Numbered from the stretch's first letter, positions 51,066-61,643 are shown. The stretch: 64,000 nt of DNA from Medakamo hakoo (GCA_026636295.1 CP089461.1:124001-188000); one strand, 5' to 3'. The notes: generated by a model not told the origin, from the letters alone. Translations and numbers: made by a program.

Positions 51066-54000
51066 ATGCACGCGCGGTCGGCGCTGCCGGCCGCCCGCGG
51101 CCGCGGCCGCAGCAGTGGCCGCGCCCTCGCCGCCCTGCTCGCGGCCCTGCTCCTGGCCGCCATCACCCTGGCGTCCGCCCAGCCCCTGACGTACGCGGAC
51201 CTCATGGACCAGGTGGCGACGTCCTCCAAACCCGCGGACGCGGACGAGGGTCCCGCGCCCGTCCGGGCGCGCGCCGGCCCTGCCGCGAGCACGGCCGACC
51301 CCACTGACGCGCCCGACGCGCCCGCTGCTCCAGCCAAGACTGGCGTCCGCTTCGCCACGCCGGAGGAAGCCCAGCCGCGCCGCCCGGGCGCCGCGGCGAC
51401 CACGTCTCCCTCACCGTCCGACACGCCCGACCTGGGCACGTCGCCCATCGGCGCCGGCGCGAGCCGGGCGGGGGGCGATGGCATGGCCGCCGCGCGCCAG
51501 GCCTCTGGCCTCGGCCCCGCGTCCGACCCCCGGTCGGCCGCCCTGGCCAAAGCCCAGGAAGCCGCCGCCGCCGCTGCGGGCGGTGACGGCTCGCCCGCCC
51601 CTCCGTCGCCGGGAGACGGGCTGGCCGCGCCCGGCACCGTCGTCGGCGCGGCGGCCGCGCGCGAGGCGCCAAAGCGCGTCGCCGTCGGGTCCAACGGCGC
51701 GCCGCTCCCCGACGGCATGTCCATCCTGACGCAGGGCGACTCGGATGCGCTGCTGACGTTCAAGGACGCGACGACCAACTGGGACGACCTGGTCGCCTGG
51801 GGGCTCAAGGGCTGGACGGACGCGTCGTCGCCCTGCACCGGGTGGACGGGCGTGACCTGCTCCGCGTCCAAGCGCGTTGTCTCGCTCGACCTGTCCGGCT
51901 GGGACGTCAAGGGCCGCCTGCCGCCCGAGCTGGCGGCCATGGACGAGCTGAAAACCCTCAACATGTCGTCCTGCGACCTGACGGGCGGCCTGCCGCCGGC
52001 GTGGGCCGCGTTCCCCAAGCTGCAGACCCTCGACCTGTCGGACAACCCGCGCCTGGCCGCCGACCTGCCGCCCGGCTGGGCCAAGAAGGGCGCGCTGCCG
52101 TCCCTGACGAGCCTCATCCTGCGCAATGCTGGCCTGGCGGGCCCGCTGCCCGACGAGTGGGCGACCGGGTCCGCGCTCAAGTCGCTGGCCGTGCTGGACG
52201 TGTCGGGCAACGAGGTCAAGGGCCCCCTGCCCGAGACCTGGGCCGACGGCGCGGCGGGCGCGTTCAAGAAGCTGCGGTCCCTCAACCTTGCTAACAACTC
52301 CATTGGCGGCCCGCTCCCCGTGTCGTGGGGCTCGTCCAATGCCTCCTTCCCGGCCTTGACCTCCCTCGACCTGTCGCGCAACCTGCTGACGGGCGGCCTC
52401 CCGTCCGAGTGGGGGTCCGACGGCGGCTTCTCCGGCCTGACGGAGCTCCACCTCCAGCTCAACCGGCTGGTGGGCCGCGTGCCCGAGGCGTGGGGCGAGC
52501 CGGACCGCCTGCCCCGCCTGACGTGGCTGGACCTGTACGGCAACCGGCTGTTCGGCCCCTTCCCCGGCTCGTGGGGCCTGAAGGGCGGCGGCGTGCCGCG
52601 CCTGACCGTCCTGTCCCTGCGCCCGGGCAACCCGGGCCTGTGCGGCAAGGTGCCGGTCCAGCTCCGCGCCGCGGCCGTCGACGCGTCCGCCGCCGCCCTG
52701 GGCCCGGCCCCGTTGGGCGCGTGCCCGGAGCCGCGGGAGAAGCCCGTCCCCACGCCGCCGCCGACGGCGCCGCCGCCCGCGACGACCGAACCCTGGAACG
52801 GCGCGCCCATCGACCCGGCGACCGGCTTCCCCATTGCGGAAGACGCGGCCGGCAACCAGGTCGTCATCCCCATTGACGCGGCGACGGGCGAGCCTGACCT
52901 GAGCTCCGTCGTCCTGGCCAACGGGACAGACCCGGCCGACGTGCTGGCCCAAATCACGGCTCCCACCCCGGAGCCGCCCGCCCCCGAACCCGAACTCCCG
53001 CCTGAAGACGACAGCACGCCGTACGACCCGTACGCGTGGGCGTACACGGAGGACGGCCTGCCCGTCGGGTCGAAGGCCGCCGCGGAAGAGGAGGAGAAGG
53101 CTGCCGCTGCCGGCGCGGGCGCGGCGGCGGGCTTGGTCGACGCCAACGGCACGCTGGTCGACGCCAACGGCACCCTGATCGACGCCAACGGCACGGTCAT
53201 CGACGCCAACGGCACGGCGGCGGACGCGCCGCCGTCCCCGCCCGTCCCCATGCAAAAGCTGCGGGTCGGCGACTTTGACATCGAAGTCCCGGCCGCGGGC
53301 GCGGCCGGCGGCAAGCCGCTCTTCGTCCCGCCGCCCGTCCCCCTGCCGGCCGGCGTCAACGCCTCCAACGCGTCGTCCGTCTCCGCGTCCACCAAGACGT
53401 CCTACGTGCTGGCCACCTACACGCTGACGGGGCCGGGCCTGGACACGGGGAACCTGACGTTCCAGCGCGCGCTCGACCGGGGCATCCACCGCCACCTGGG
53501 CAAGGAGGCCAACGTGTCGCTGCTCGCCCTGCGCGACGTCTTCCCGGACGGCACCGTCGACGACACGGCGCCGCTGCTGACGGAGGCGGCGGACCCGGCG
53601 GAGTCCGTGGACCTGGCGGCGATCGACCCCGCGCTCGCCCTGGCGGACAAGGCCCTGGCCGTCAAAGTCCAGCGCGAGGCCGAAGACGCGGCGGGCGGGC
53701 CGCCCGAAGACGGCGGCGACGGCGGCGACGGCGAGGGCAAGAAGAAAAAATCGTCTGACGAAGAGGACGGCGGCGACGCGCCCGCGGACGAGGAGGGCGA
53801 CGGCGCCCGCCGCCGCCGCCTGCTCCAGGCGCCCGAAGCGTCCAAGGCGGCCGCGGACGAGGAGGAAGAAGCGGACGGGGGGGCGGGCGCGGGCGCCGAC
53901 GGCGCCGACGACGCTGCACCGGGCGCCGACGCGGGCGTCGGCGCCGGCGCTGCCGCCGCGGACGAGCCGGGCGCCCCGCGCGCGGGCACGGCCGGCGTGG

Positions 54001-55811
54001 ACAACACGATGATCCCGGCCGAGACGCCCACGCCGACCAAAAAGCCGGGCCCCGTGTCGGCCGCGGTCGCGCAAGCGCGCGCGGCCGCGGAAGCCGTCGC
54101 CGCCGCCACCGGCCAGGCGCCCCAGGGCCCGGCCGCCGCGGCCGCGCCGTCCCCCGCTCCGTCTGCGGACGACCCGCTGGGCATCGGGGCGTCGACGCCC
54201 GGCCCCGTCCGCAACACCGTCCAGGTCGTCTACCTGCTGACGACGACGCCGGCCGACCTGGCCGGCGCCGCGGCCCGTTTCAACGACACGGCCGCCACGC
54301 TGGCCATCCGCCGGGAGCTGGCCCGCGTCGGCATCCGCAATGTGAAAGCATCCCTGACGTCTGCGGGCGCGGTTGCTCCCGACGGCACGGTCGTCCCGGC
54401 GCCGGCGCTGAAAAAGCCGACGCCGCCGCCGCCCACGCCCGCCCAGCTCGCGGCCGCGGCCGCCGCCGACAAAGCCGCCGCCCGCGGCGCGTCGGGCCGC
54501 AAAGCCGGCGCGGCCATCGGTGTGCTGCTGGCCCTGGCGACTGCTGGCGGCTTGGCCGCGTTCTTCGTCGTCAAGCGCCGCCGTGCGGCGGCCGCCGCGT
54601 CGGCCGTCGACGCCGCCCCCAAGACTCTGTCGGCCGACGCGGAAGCGGGCGGCGACGGCGACGGCGGCGGCGACGGCGGCCTGCCCGCCCGCTTGCCCGG
54701 CTCCGTGCCGGACGTCCCGCCCCTCACGAAGACGGGCCCGGGCAAGGACTTGCTGGACGCGGCGGTCGCCCGCGTCGCCAACACAACGGCGCGGACCGAT
54801 TCCGCGGCGTCGCTGGGCGCGCTGGGCGCCGCACGCGCGGCCCAAGCCGCCGGCCAGGCGACCCGCGGCGCGGGCGGCCGCCCCGGCTCCGCGCCCGGCT
54901 CCTCCACGCCCGGCGCCGCGTCGTCCACGGCCGGCTCCTCCGAATCTTCCGACCGCCCGCAGTCCGCCCGGCCGCCGCTGCGCCGCGCCGACGGCGGGAG
55001 CGGCGCGTACGTGCCGCCCGGCGGCCACCCGCTCGCGCGCACGCGCTCGGGCGGCGCCGGGTCGGCCGTCCTGACCACCGCCGACGGCCGGCCGCGCGTG
55101 CCGGGGCAGATCGTGCCCGGCGGGCCGCGGCCGCTGTCGGCCGGGCCCGCGGTCGGCGGCGGCCTGCGCCGCAACAACTCGGCCCGGTCACTCGTGCCGG
55201 CCGGCGGCGCGGGCGGTGCGCCCGGCGCCGGCGGCCTGGCCGCGCTGGCGGGCGGGCCGCTGGCCGCCCTCGCCCGCGAAATGCACGCGACCGAGGCCGC
55301 CATCCGCGCGTCGCCTGCGGGCGGGCGCGGCCTGGAACGCACGACGTCGGGCGGCAGCGCCCTGGGACGGTCGACGAGCGGCGGGGAGGGCATGGCGGCG
55401 ATGATGCGCGAGCTCAAGGCGCTCGAAGCCGCGGGCCTGTCTGGGCCCGCGGCCGCGCGCGGCGGCCTGGCCGGCGCGCGCTCCGTCGACGAAGCGACCG
55501 CCATCAAGGCCATCGCCCGCACCGGGTCGCGCGACGGCCTGGCCCGCGCCCAGACCCGGGACGTCGTCCTGGCGTCCCTGGAGCGGGACTTGGGCATGGC
55601 GGGCATGCCGCCGCCGTTCCTGCCCGGGGAGGGGCCTGGGCGGCCGCGCTCGGCCGGCGGCGGCCTCGCCTCGGCCGGCGGCTCCGGCAACTGGGCGGGC
55701 GCCCTGCCGCCCCGCCCGGACTCCGCCGACGGCGAGACGGCCATCGCGCGCGCGTCCGCCCTACTGGCGGACATGGAGCAGGCGGCTCCGGCGCGCCGGT
55801 CGCGGCGGTGA
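51066..55811 (+). CDS. giant LRR single-pass membrane protein without kinase domain
   Basis: One uninterrupted exon of 1581 aa. Signal peptide about 1-40 (ALAALLAALLLAAITLASA). After a low-complexity spacer, residues 225-540 form a plant-receptor-type LRR array: the cap DALLTFKDATTNWDDLVAWG with PCTGWTGVTC, then repeats such as VVSLDLSGWDVKGRLPPEL, LKTLNMSSCDLTGGLPPAW and LTSLDLSRNLLTGGLPSEW, closed by NPGLCGKVP. Four VDANGT-like repeats sit at about 691-718. Two similar modules (YVLATYTLTGPGLD..., VQVVYLLTTTPADL...) flank an acidic, Lys-rich region with RRRRLLQ near 915. One membrane helix at about 1148-1170 (AIGVLLALATAGGLAAFFVV) is followed by KRRR and a 410-residue Gly/Ala/Ser/Arg cytosolic tail with no kinase. 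A cell-surface or wall-sensing role is inference. Confidence 0.85.
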   Translation: MHARSALPAARGRGRSSGRALAALLAALLLAAITLASAQPLTYADLMDQVATSSKPADADEGPAPVRARAGPAASTADPTDAPDAPAAPAKTGVRFATPEEAQPRRPGAAATTSPSPSDTPDLGTSPIGAGASRAGGDGMAAARQASGLGPASDPRSAALAKAQEAAAAAAGGDGSPAPPSPGDGLAAPGTVVGAAAAREAPKRVAVGSNGAPLPDGMSILTQGDSDALLTFKDATTNWDDLVAWGLKGWTDASSPCTGWTGVTCSASKRVVSLDLSGWDVKGRLPPELAAMDELKTLNMSSCDLTGGLPPAWAAFPKLQTLDLSDNPRLAADLPPGWAKKGALPSLTSLILRNAGLAGPLPDEWATGSALKSLAVLDVSGNEVKGPLPETWADGAAGAFKKLRSLNLANNSIGGPLPVSWGSSNASFPALTSLDLSRNLLTGGLPSEWGSDGGFSGLTELHLQLNRLVGRVPEAWGEPDRLPRLTWLDLYGNRLFGPFPGSWGLKGGGVPRLTVLSLRPGNPGLCGKVPVQLRAAAVDASAAALGPAPLGACPEPREKPVPTPPPTAPPPATTEPWNGAPIDPATGFPIAEDAAGNQVVIPIDAATGEPDLSSVVLANGTDPADVLAQITAPTPEPPAPEPELPPEDDSTPYDPYAWAYTEDGLPVGSKAAAEEEEKAAAAGAGAAAGLVDANGTLVDANGTLIDANGTVIDANGTAADAPPSPPVPMQKLRVGDFDIEVPAAGAAGGKPLFVPPPVPLPAGVNASNASSVSASTKTSYVLATYTLTGPGLDTGNLTFQRALDRGIHRHLGKEANVSLLALRDVFPDGTVDDTAPLLTEAADPAESVDLAAIDPALALADKALAVKVQREAEDAAGGPPEDGGDGGDGEGKKKKSSDEEDGGDAPADEEGDGARRRRLLQAPEASKAAADEEEEADGGAGAGADGADDAAPGADAGVGAGAAAADEPGAPRAGTAGVDNTMIPAETPTPTKKPGPVSAAVAQARAAAEAVAAATGQAPQGPAAAAAPSPAPSADDPLGIGASTPGPVRNTVQVVYLLTTTPADLAGAAARFNDTAATLAIRRELARVGIRNVKASLTSAGAVAPDGTVVPAPALKKPTPPPPTPAQLAAAAAADKAAARGASGRKAGAAIGVLLALATAGGLAAFFVVKRRRAAAAASAVDAAPKTLSADAEAGGDGDGGGDGGLPARLPGSVPDVPPLTKTGPGKDLLDAAVARVANTTARTDSAASLGALGAARAAQAAGQATRGAGGRPGSAPGSSTPGAASSTAGSSESSDRPQSARPPLRRADGGSGAYVPPGGHPLARTRSGGAGSAVLTTADGRPRVPGQIVPGGPRPLSAGPAVGGGLRRNNSARSLVPAGGAGGAPGAGGLAALAGGPLAALAREMHATEAAIRASPAGGRGLERTTSGGSALGRSTSGGEGMAAMMRELKALEAAGLSGPAAARGGLAGARSVDEATAIKAIARTGSRDGLARAQTRDVVLASLERDLGMAGMPPPFLPGEGPGRPRSAGGGLASAGGSGNWAGALPPRPDSADGETAIARASALLADMEQAAPARRSRR
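53137..53220 (+). repeat. four 21-bp in-frame repeats encoding VDANGT-type units
   Basis: Four tandem 21-bp units inside the LRR gene encode V/I-D-A-N-G-T plus a spacer residue. Each carries an N-G-T N-glycosylation sequon on the predicted extracellular side. Confidence 0.9.
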
Positions 55812-56304
55812 GTTCGTGATTTTTTCCAGCCGCAAAAAACAAAACCAAAAAAAAAAAAAAAACTTTTGCCGGTGCCCGGCGTCCCCCTTTACTACCCCCC
55901 ATTTCATTGAGTGTGTGTGCGTGTGTGTGTTTCCTATCCCTGGATTTGAATTTACGTTTTTTTCTGCGTGTGTTTTGAGTGTTGCGATTGCCCGGGGGGT
56001 CCGTGAGAAGCGAAGAGGTGCGGGGGGTGCGTTGCCACCACCCCGCGCGCGCGCCGGCCCCGTGCGCTGGGGGAGAAGCCTCTCTTTCCCCCTCCCCTCC
56101 AGGTGCCGCACGCCCTGGTCGGGTTGGTGAGAGGACGTCTCGCTGAGGCCCTCCCTCCGCGCGCGTGTTTGGGGGCGTGTGGGTGGTGTGTGCGTGGGCC
56201 CTGGCGCGGTCGAGTAAGACGAGGACTTGTTTCTTATAAAAGGCGGTGCCTGTCTCTCGCTTCGCGCCTCACTTGCCTTCACCGCGCGGAGCGAAGAGGC
56301 ACGC
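55812..56304 (+). other. 493-bp gap: LRR 3' UTR and DCAF12 promoter
   Basis: The left part contains an A16 run (55847-55862) and a GT-rich stretch, presumably the 3' UTR of the LRR gene. The right part is the DCAF12 promoter with a TATA box. No coding frame is convincing. Confidence 0.45.
56235..56242 (+). promoter_or_regulatory. TATA box of DCAF12 gene
   Basis: TATAAAAG lies 63 bp before the DCAF12 ATG. This is the only good TATA box seen upstream of any gene in the window and leaves room for a leader of about 30-40 nt. Role inferred from position. Confidence 0.55.
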
Positions 56305-58657
56305 ATGTTTCGCCGGCCCTCGTCCGAAGCGCCGCCCGCCATGCCGCGCTCACCCTTCCCGCTAGGCGGCGGGGCCACCGCGTCCACGTCCAGCATCGTC
56401 TTTGACTTGCGGGCGGGCGAACTGGGGGCCGGACCGCGGTGAGTTTGGGGTGCGACGCGTTTTTGCGCGCCCTGACTCGGCGCGTCGGGGAAAAAGAGCG
56501 GCGCGCACGCCAGGAAAGCCGCGTTTCCAGCCCTCCTGTCCCATGCGGTCGATGTGGTAACGACTTGGCCTACCGCTTGGCCCCGGGCGGCCGTGTCGAA
56601 GGCCGTTCAAATGCGCGCCGCACGCCCCCTGACGTCAGCTCCACCCCTGTCGCTCCCCTCACGACATTCATTCCCCAAAACTCTCCCCAGCCACCGCCAC
56701 GCGGTCCCTTCCATCTCGGCGCACGCCCTGGACGCACTGCCCCGCGTTGCTGAAGAGGACGAGCTGCCGTGCCGCGCGTGGGCAGCGTACGACAAGGCGT
56801 TTGCTTGCGTGAGTTTTCTTTTTGGGGGAGGGCATGAATGGGGGTCGGGTGCAGAGGGGAAGCGGACGGGACTTTCCGCCTCGGCGGACGCGCCAGGGAT
56901 CTTCAGACGTAGTCGACATCCCGCTGAGGGCGTGGACGGGACGGTCTGGGCGCGGCGGGCGGCGAGGGTGCCGAAACGCTCGACGGCAGCAGAGAGAGAC
57001 GGAGGGACGCGCCCCCTCCTTTCGCAACCGCCGGCCGACCCTCCCCCCTCCCACCCCCCTCCCACCTCAACAGGCCTGGCTCGACGGCCGCCGCGCCGCC
57101 GTCGGCACGAAATGCAACCGCCTCTTGCTCGTCGACACGGTCACCCACGCCGTCAGTTCCGTGCCGCTGCCCCCGCCGCCGGCGCCGCGCCCGCCGCGCC
57201 CGCCCGGCGCCGACCCGCCGGGCGCGGGCGTGTTTGGCGTCGCGGGCCCCGCGGGCGCCGGCATCCACGGCCTGGCCCTGTCCCCGTCGGGGCGGGCCCT
57301 GGCGTCCGGTGGGGCGGACGCCTCAGACATCCAGGTGTTTCGGGTGAACGCCGCGCCGCCGGCCGCGCCGTCCACGCCGGCCGCTGGCACAGGCGGACCG
57401 CCGCCCGCCACCCTCGCCGCCCTCACCCCCACGGCCACGCTCGTCGGCCACGGCGACTGGGTGTTTGGCCTGGCCTGGCTGACGGACCGGCACCTGGTCT
57501 CGGCCTCCCGGGACCGCTCCCTGGCCCTGTGGGCCCTGCCGGAGGGGCACGACGACGACGGGCCGGGCGGCGGCGGGGCGTGGGGCTCGGACGGACCGAG
57601 CGACGACGAAGCGGGCGGCCCGCCCCACTTTTCATCCCCGCCCACGACGCCGCGCCGCCTGGTCCGGGCCGGCAGCGACGTCGGGGCGGGGACGTCCACG
57701 GGCGCGCTCCCCCAGGCCCGCCGCCGTCGCCGCCCGCTGTCCGCGTGCGAACAGGCGGTGGCGGCCCCTCCAGCCCTGGCCCCGGCGGCGTGCGTCGCCT
57801 CGCGCGCTGAAAAACGCGACCGCGTCCGCGACGTCCGCTTCGACCCCGGCACCGCCACGCTGGCGTCCCTGACCACGGGCGGCGTCGTGCGCCTGTGGGA
57901 CCCGCACCTGGACCCGCGCGGCGCCGTGCGCCTGGCCCACGACCGGGAAGCCGTCTGCCTGGCCGTGGGTGGGTGCGGTGACGGGCGTGGCGGGCCCGCG
58001 CCCTGCCTCATCGCCGCGGGCTCGCAAGCCCACGTCTCGCTCATCGACCCGCGCATGGTCGGCGGCGGCGGCGGCGGCGAGCCGCCCGTGGCCTTTGGCG
58101 GGTCCGTCCTGGGCAACGCCGCCGGCGGCGGTGCGGCGGCGGCAGGCGCGCACCCGCCCCCGCCTGCCGGCCCGCCCGGCGCGGGCGTCGTCGCCGCCCT
58201 GGACTCGCCCGACGGCCCCACCGGCGTCCGCTCCCTGGCCCTGGCCGGCCACGTCCTGTCCGTCGGAACGGGCGCGGGCCGCCTGTCCTTCTTCGACCTG
58301 CGCGCCGGGCGGTGGGCGTGCCTGGGCCACGCGCCGCCCCGGCCACCGCCGGCGCAGCAGTGCCGCCCACCGCCCACCGTCCCGGCCCCGCTCTCCCCGC
58401 CCCGCTTCCAGTACGCGCTGACGCCGCCTCCCTTGCCCGCCCCGCCCCCACGCCCGCGCACCGGCCTGGCCGCGGGGCCCGGCTGGGTCGAACCCAACGC
58501 CGTGTTTTTGGAACATTTCTCGGGGCCGGGTGCGCCGCCCGTGCCCCCCGCCCTGTACTCGCACGCCTGGGCGCCGGCCGGCCGGGCCGGCATCCTGGCC
58601 GTGGGAGGGCCGCTGGCGACGGGGCTGCGTGGCATGTACATGGGCCACTGGCGGTGA
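56305..58657 (+). CDS. DCAF12: DCAF12-like WD40 substrate receptor of CUL4-DDB1
   Basis: DCAF12 is a CRL4 substrate receptor; the human protein recognises C-terminal di-Glu degrons. Exons 56305-56438, 56691-56808 and 57074-58657 give 611 aa. Landmarks match DCAF12 in order: KAFACAWLDGRRAAVGTKCN, RLLLVDTVTHAVSSVPL, GAGIHGLALSPSGRALASGG, GHGDWVFGLAWLTDRHLVSASRD, VRDVRFDPGTATLASL, VRLWDP, REAVCLAVG, GSQAHVSLIDPRM, GVRSLALAGHVLSVGTGAGRLSFFDLRA, and the terminal block YSHAWAPAGRAGILAVGGPLATGLRGMYMGHW. Loops between blades are expanded with Gly/Ala/Pro. Only the first ATG gives the longer leader MFRRPSSEAPPAMPRS; an internal ATG at residue 13 is possible. Confidence 0.92.
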
Positions 58658-58863
58658 GCGGAGGAGCCGTGCCGTGAAATGCGTGAAATGCCCCCCCTCC
58701 CGTTCCTTTTTCCCTCCTTCCTTCAAGACTTGGCCTGTCCACGGCGCGCGATCCCCCCTGTTTTCCGTAACGCGCCCCCCTCCCCTCTTTCTCACATCAC
58801 TGCCTTGTAGACACAAACAAACACTGCTTTTTTTTCAACCGCACGCCCCCCCTCTCCACCGCC

Positions 58864-59231
58864 TCAGCTCGCTCTGCCCACGGGCGGCGCCGCCCACCGC
58901 GCTTTTTTCAGGGCCTCCACATCCGCGCCGGGCGTCAGCGCAGCGTCAAGGAGGGCGTCAGCGGCTGCTAGGGCCCGTGTCAAGTGTTGGACCTGGTACT
59001 GGAGTTTGGCGATCGTGGTCGCGGCGTCGTCGGCCGCGGAGGTCGAGGCCTGGGGGGGAGATGGACGCGAGGGAGCGGGTTGAAGCACACGCGAGCGCGA
59101 GCGAGAGAGGGTGCGAGGGGCAAAGGCGCCGGGAGCCCAATCCCCCCCCTCCTCCCCACAATCCTCACCGCGCCGGCTTTGGCTTCCAGCGCGTCCAGCC
59201 GGGCTTCAGCCTGGTCCAGGCGGGCGTCCAT
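58864..59231 (-). CDS. 82-residue coiled-coil protein, unknown
   Basis: Two exons, 59231-59169 and 59049-58864. The first (21 codons) is an amphipathic heptad run, MDARLDQAEARLDALEAKAGA. The second continues as a helix with AKLQYQVQHLTRALAAADALLD, then a short tail VEALKKARWAAPPVGRAS. Almost the whole protein is predicted coiled coil, so it probably works as an oligomer or a small subunit. Very short proteins of this build exist in plants, but I cannot name a family. The introns and start are supported only by consensus sites and the unbroken heptad pattern across the junction. It is divergent from CCT6 with 201 bp between starts. Confidence 0.65.
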
Positions 59232-59432
59232 TTGTGTTTTGGTGTGTGTTTTTGTGTTTGAGACGGAACGAGGAAGTGAAGAGAGAATGGAAAAAAGGCG
59301 CGCTCGCTCCTCACAACTTCTTTCGCGGCCGAGCCCGGAGAAGAGGACGGACACAAAACAAGGCTCCGCCCGCGCACACGCCGGTGGACGCCCCCGCCCT
59401 TAGCACGTACAGCGCCGCGCCAGGAGCCCGCG

Positions 59433-61643
59433 ATGTCGTCCATCAAGATGCTCAACCCAAAGGCGGAGGTCATGTCCCGCGTCGCCGCGCTGTTCATGAC
59501 CATCAACGCCGCCAAGGGCCTGCGCGACGTCATGGCGACCAACCTGGGGCCGGCGGGCACGGTCAAGATGCTGGTGGACGGGGCGGGTGGTGAGTGTGGA
59601 GCGGCGGCGCGGTCGGCGGTGCGGGGGGGGAGACTGCTCCTGCGCGCCTTCCGATCGACGGGGAGCGCGCTGCTCTTTGTCCGCGCTGCAAAAGGCGTGG
59701 CGGCCTTCCTTTGGAGACGTGCGAGCGCTGGACGGTTGCCGAGAGGCCTGGTCGTCCAGGGCAAACTTAGATCGCGGTGGCTGCAAGGCTGCCTCCCTCT
59801 GCCCCCGCGGCTCTTTTCCCCTCCCCGCGCCTAGGCCATGGCTTCGCGCGTGCGCTCCCCCGCTCGACTCACCCCCACCCCCTCCCTCCTCCATCCCCCC
59901 CCACCCCAGGCATCAAGCTCACAAAGGACGGCAACGTCCTGCTGCGCGAGATGCAGATCCAGAACCCGACGGCCGTCATGATCGCCCGGGCGGCCGTGGC
60001 GCAGGACGACATCACCGGGTGAGTGGGGAGGATGGATGGGACGGCGGCCCCTGAAACAAGGAAACGGATGGATGGGGGGAGGGGAGACCAACGGGCGCGC
60101 CCACCCGCCCTGCGCGCCACCCTCTCCCCTCCTCCCCCGTCCTCCCTCACGCACGCCACGCACCCTCACACACACACCCCACGCCAGCGACGGCACGACG
60201 ACCATCGTCCTCCTCATCGGCGAGCTGATGAAGCAGGCGGAACGCCTGGTCGCGGACGGCACCCACCCCCGCCTCATCGTCGACGGCTTTGACGCAGCGC
60301 GCGTGGAAGCCCTGAAATTCCTGGAGTCCTACGCCCGCCCCATCGCCGTGGCGCCCGGCGCCGAAGACCGGGAAGCCCTGGTCTGCGTCGCGCGCACCGC
60401 GCTGCGCACGAAGCTGGAAAAGGGCCTGGCCGACCAGATGACGGCGGCGGTCGTGGACGCGGTGCTGACGGTGCGCCCCGCGGCGCCGGCCGAGCCGGCC
60501 GGCCGCCCGCCCTCGTCCGCCGGCAACGGCGACGGCGGACCCGCGCCCGCGTCGTCCACGTCCCCCCCACCCCCGCCGCCCATCGACCTGCACATGGTGG
60601 AGATCATGCACATGCGCCACAAGCTGGCCCGCGACTCCCGCCTGGTGCGGGGCCTGGTGCTGGACCACGGCGCGCGCCACCCGGACATGCCCAAGCGCCT
60701 GGAGGGCGACGTCTTCATCCTCACCGCCAACATCGGCCTGGAGTACGAGCGGTCCGAGGTCAATGCCGGCTTCTTCTACTCGTCCGCGGACCAGCGGGAG
60801 CGGCTGGTGGCGGCCGAGCGCGGCGTCACGGACGCGCGCGTCCAGGCGGTCATCGACCTGAAGCGGCGCGTGTGCACGTCCCCGGCCGCCGGCTTTGTCC
60901 TCGTCAACCAAAAGGGCATCGACCCGCCCGCCCTGGACGCCCTGGCCAAGGCGGGCATCCTGGCGCTGCGCCGGGCCAAGCGCCGCAACATGGAACGCCT
61001 CGTGCTCGCGTGCGGCGGGCTGGCCGTCAACTCCGTGGAAGAGCTCAACGACCCGGGCGTCCTGGGCCGGGCCGGCCTGGTGTGGGAGCACACGCTGGGC
61101 GACGAAAAGTACACGTTCATTGAGGACGTGCCGTCCCCCAAGTCGTGCACCATCCTCATCAAGGGCCCGGACGACCACACGCTCGCCCAGGTCAAGGACG
61201 CGGTGCGGGACGGGCTGCGCGCGGTGAAGAACGCCATCGACGACGGCGGCGTCGTGCCCGGGGGAGGCGCGTTTGAAGCGGCTGCCGCCCGCCACCTGCG
61301 TCACGGCGGGTGTTACGCGTCGGCGGTCGGGCGGGCCAAGCTGGGCGTGGCCGCCTTTGCGGACGCGTTGCTGGCCGTGCCAAAGACGCTGGCCGAAAAC
61401 GCTGGCCACGCCGGCCAGGACGCCGTCCTGGCCCTGGACGCGGAGCTGGAAGCGGGCGCGGAGGGCGTGGGCGTGGACTTGGCCACCGGCACAGCCACCG
61501 ACACGGCGGCCGCGGGCATCTGGGACGCGCCGTGCGTCAAACGGCAAATCCTGCAGAGCGCCCCCGTCGTCGCGGCCCAGCTGCTGCTGGTCGATGAGGT
61601 CCTACGGGCCGGGGCCAACATGCGCAAAGCGGCCGGGCCGTGA
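59433..61643 (+). CDS. CCT6: chaperonin CCT subunit zeta (TCP-1 zeta, CCT6)
   Basis: One of eight subunits of the cytosolic TRiC/CCT ring that folds actin, tubulin and WD40 proteins. Exons 59433-59589, 59910-60018 and 60188-61643 give 573 aa. The zeta-specific opening [30 protein letters not shown] is present. ATP-site motifs are [23 protein letters not shown], then [16 protein letters not shown] with the catalytic Asp, and [22 protein letters not shown] and [14 protein letters not shown] mark the apical and intermediate parts, and [14 protein letters not shown] and VDEVLRAG the C terminus. A Pro/Ser/Gly-rich insert of about 30 residues sits between VLTVRP and IDLHMVEIM (about 60475-60578), where other CCT6 proteins have only a few residues. 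The protein is otherwise canonical. Confidence 0.97.

Noticed and set aside
51411-55028. A 1205-codon open frame on the minus strand opposite the LRR gene
   Set aside because: It is the mirror of a real GC-rich gene: Arg/Gly-rich, with no domain, while the plus strand shows clear LRR repeats and a signal peptide. Long antisense frames are common here because stop codons are AT-rich.
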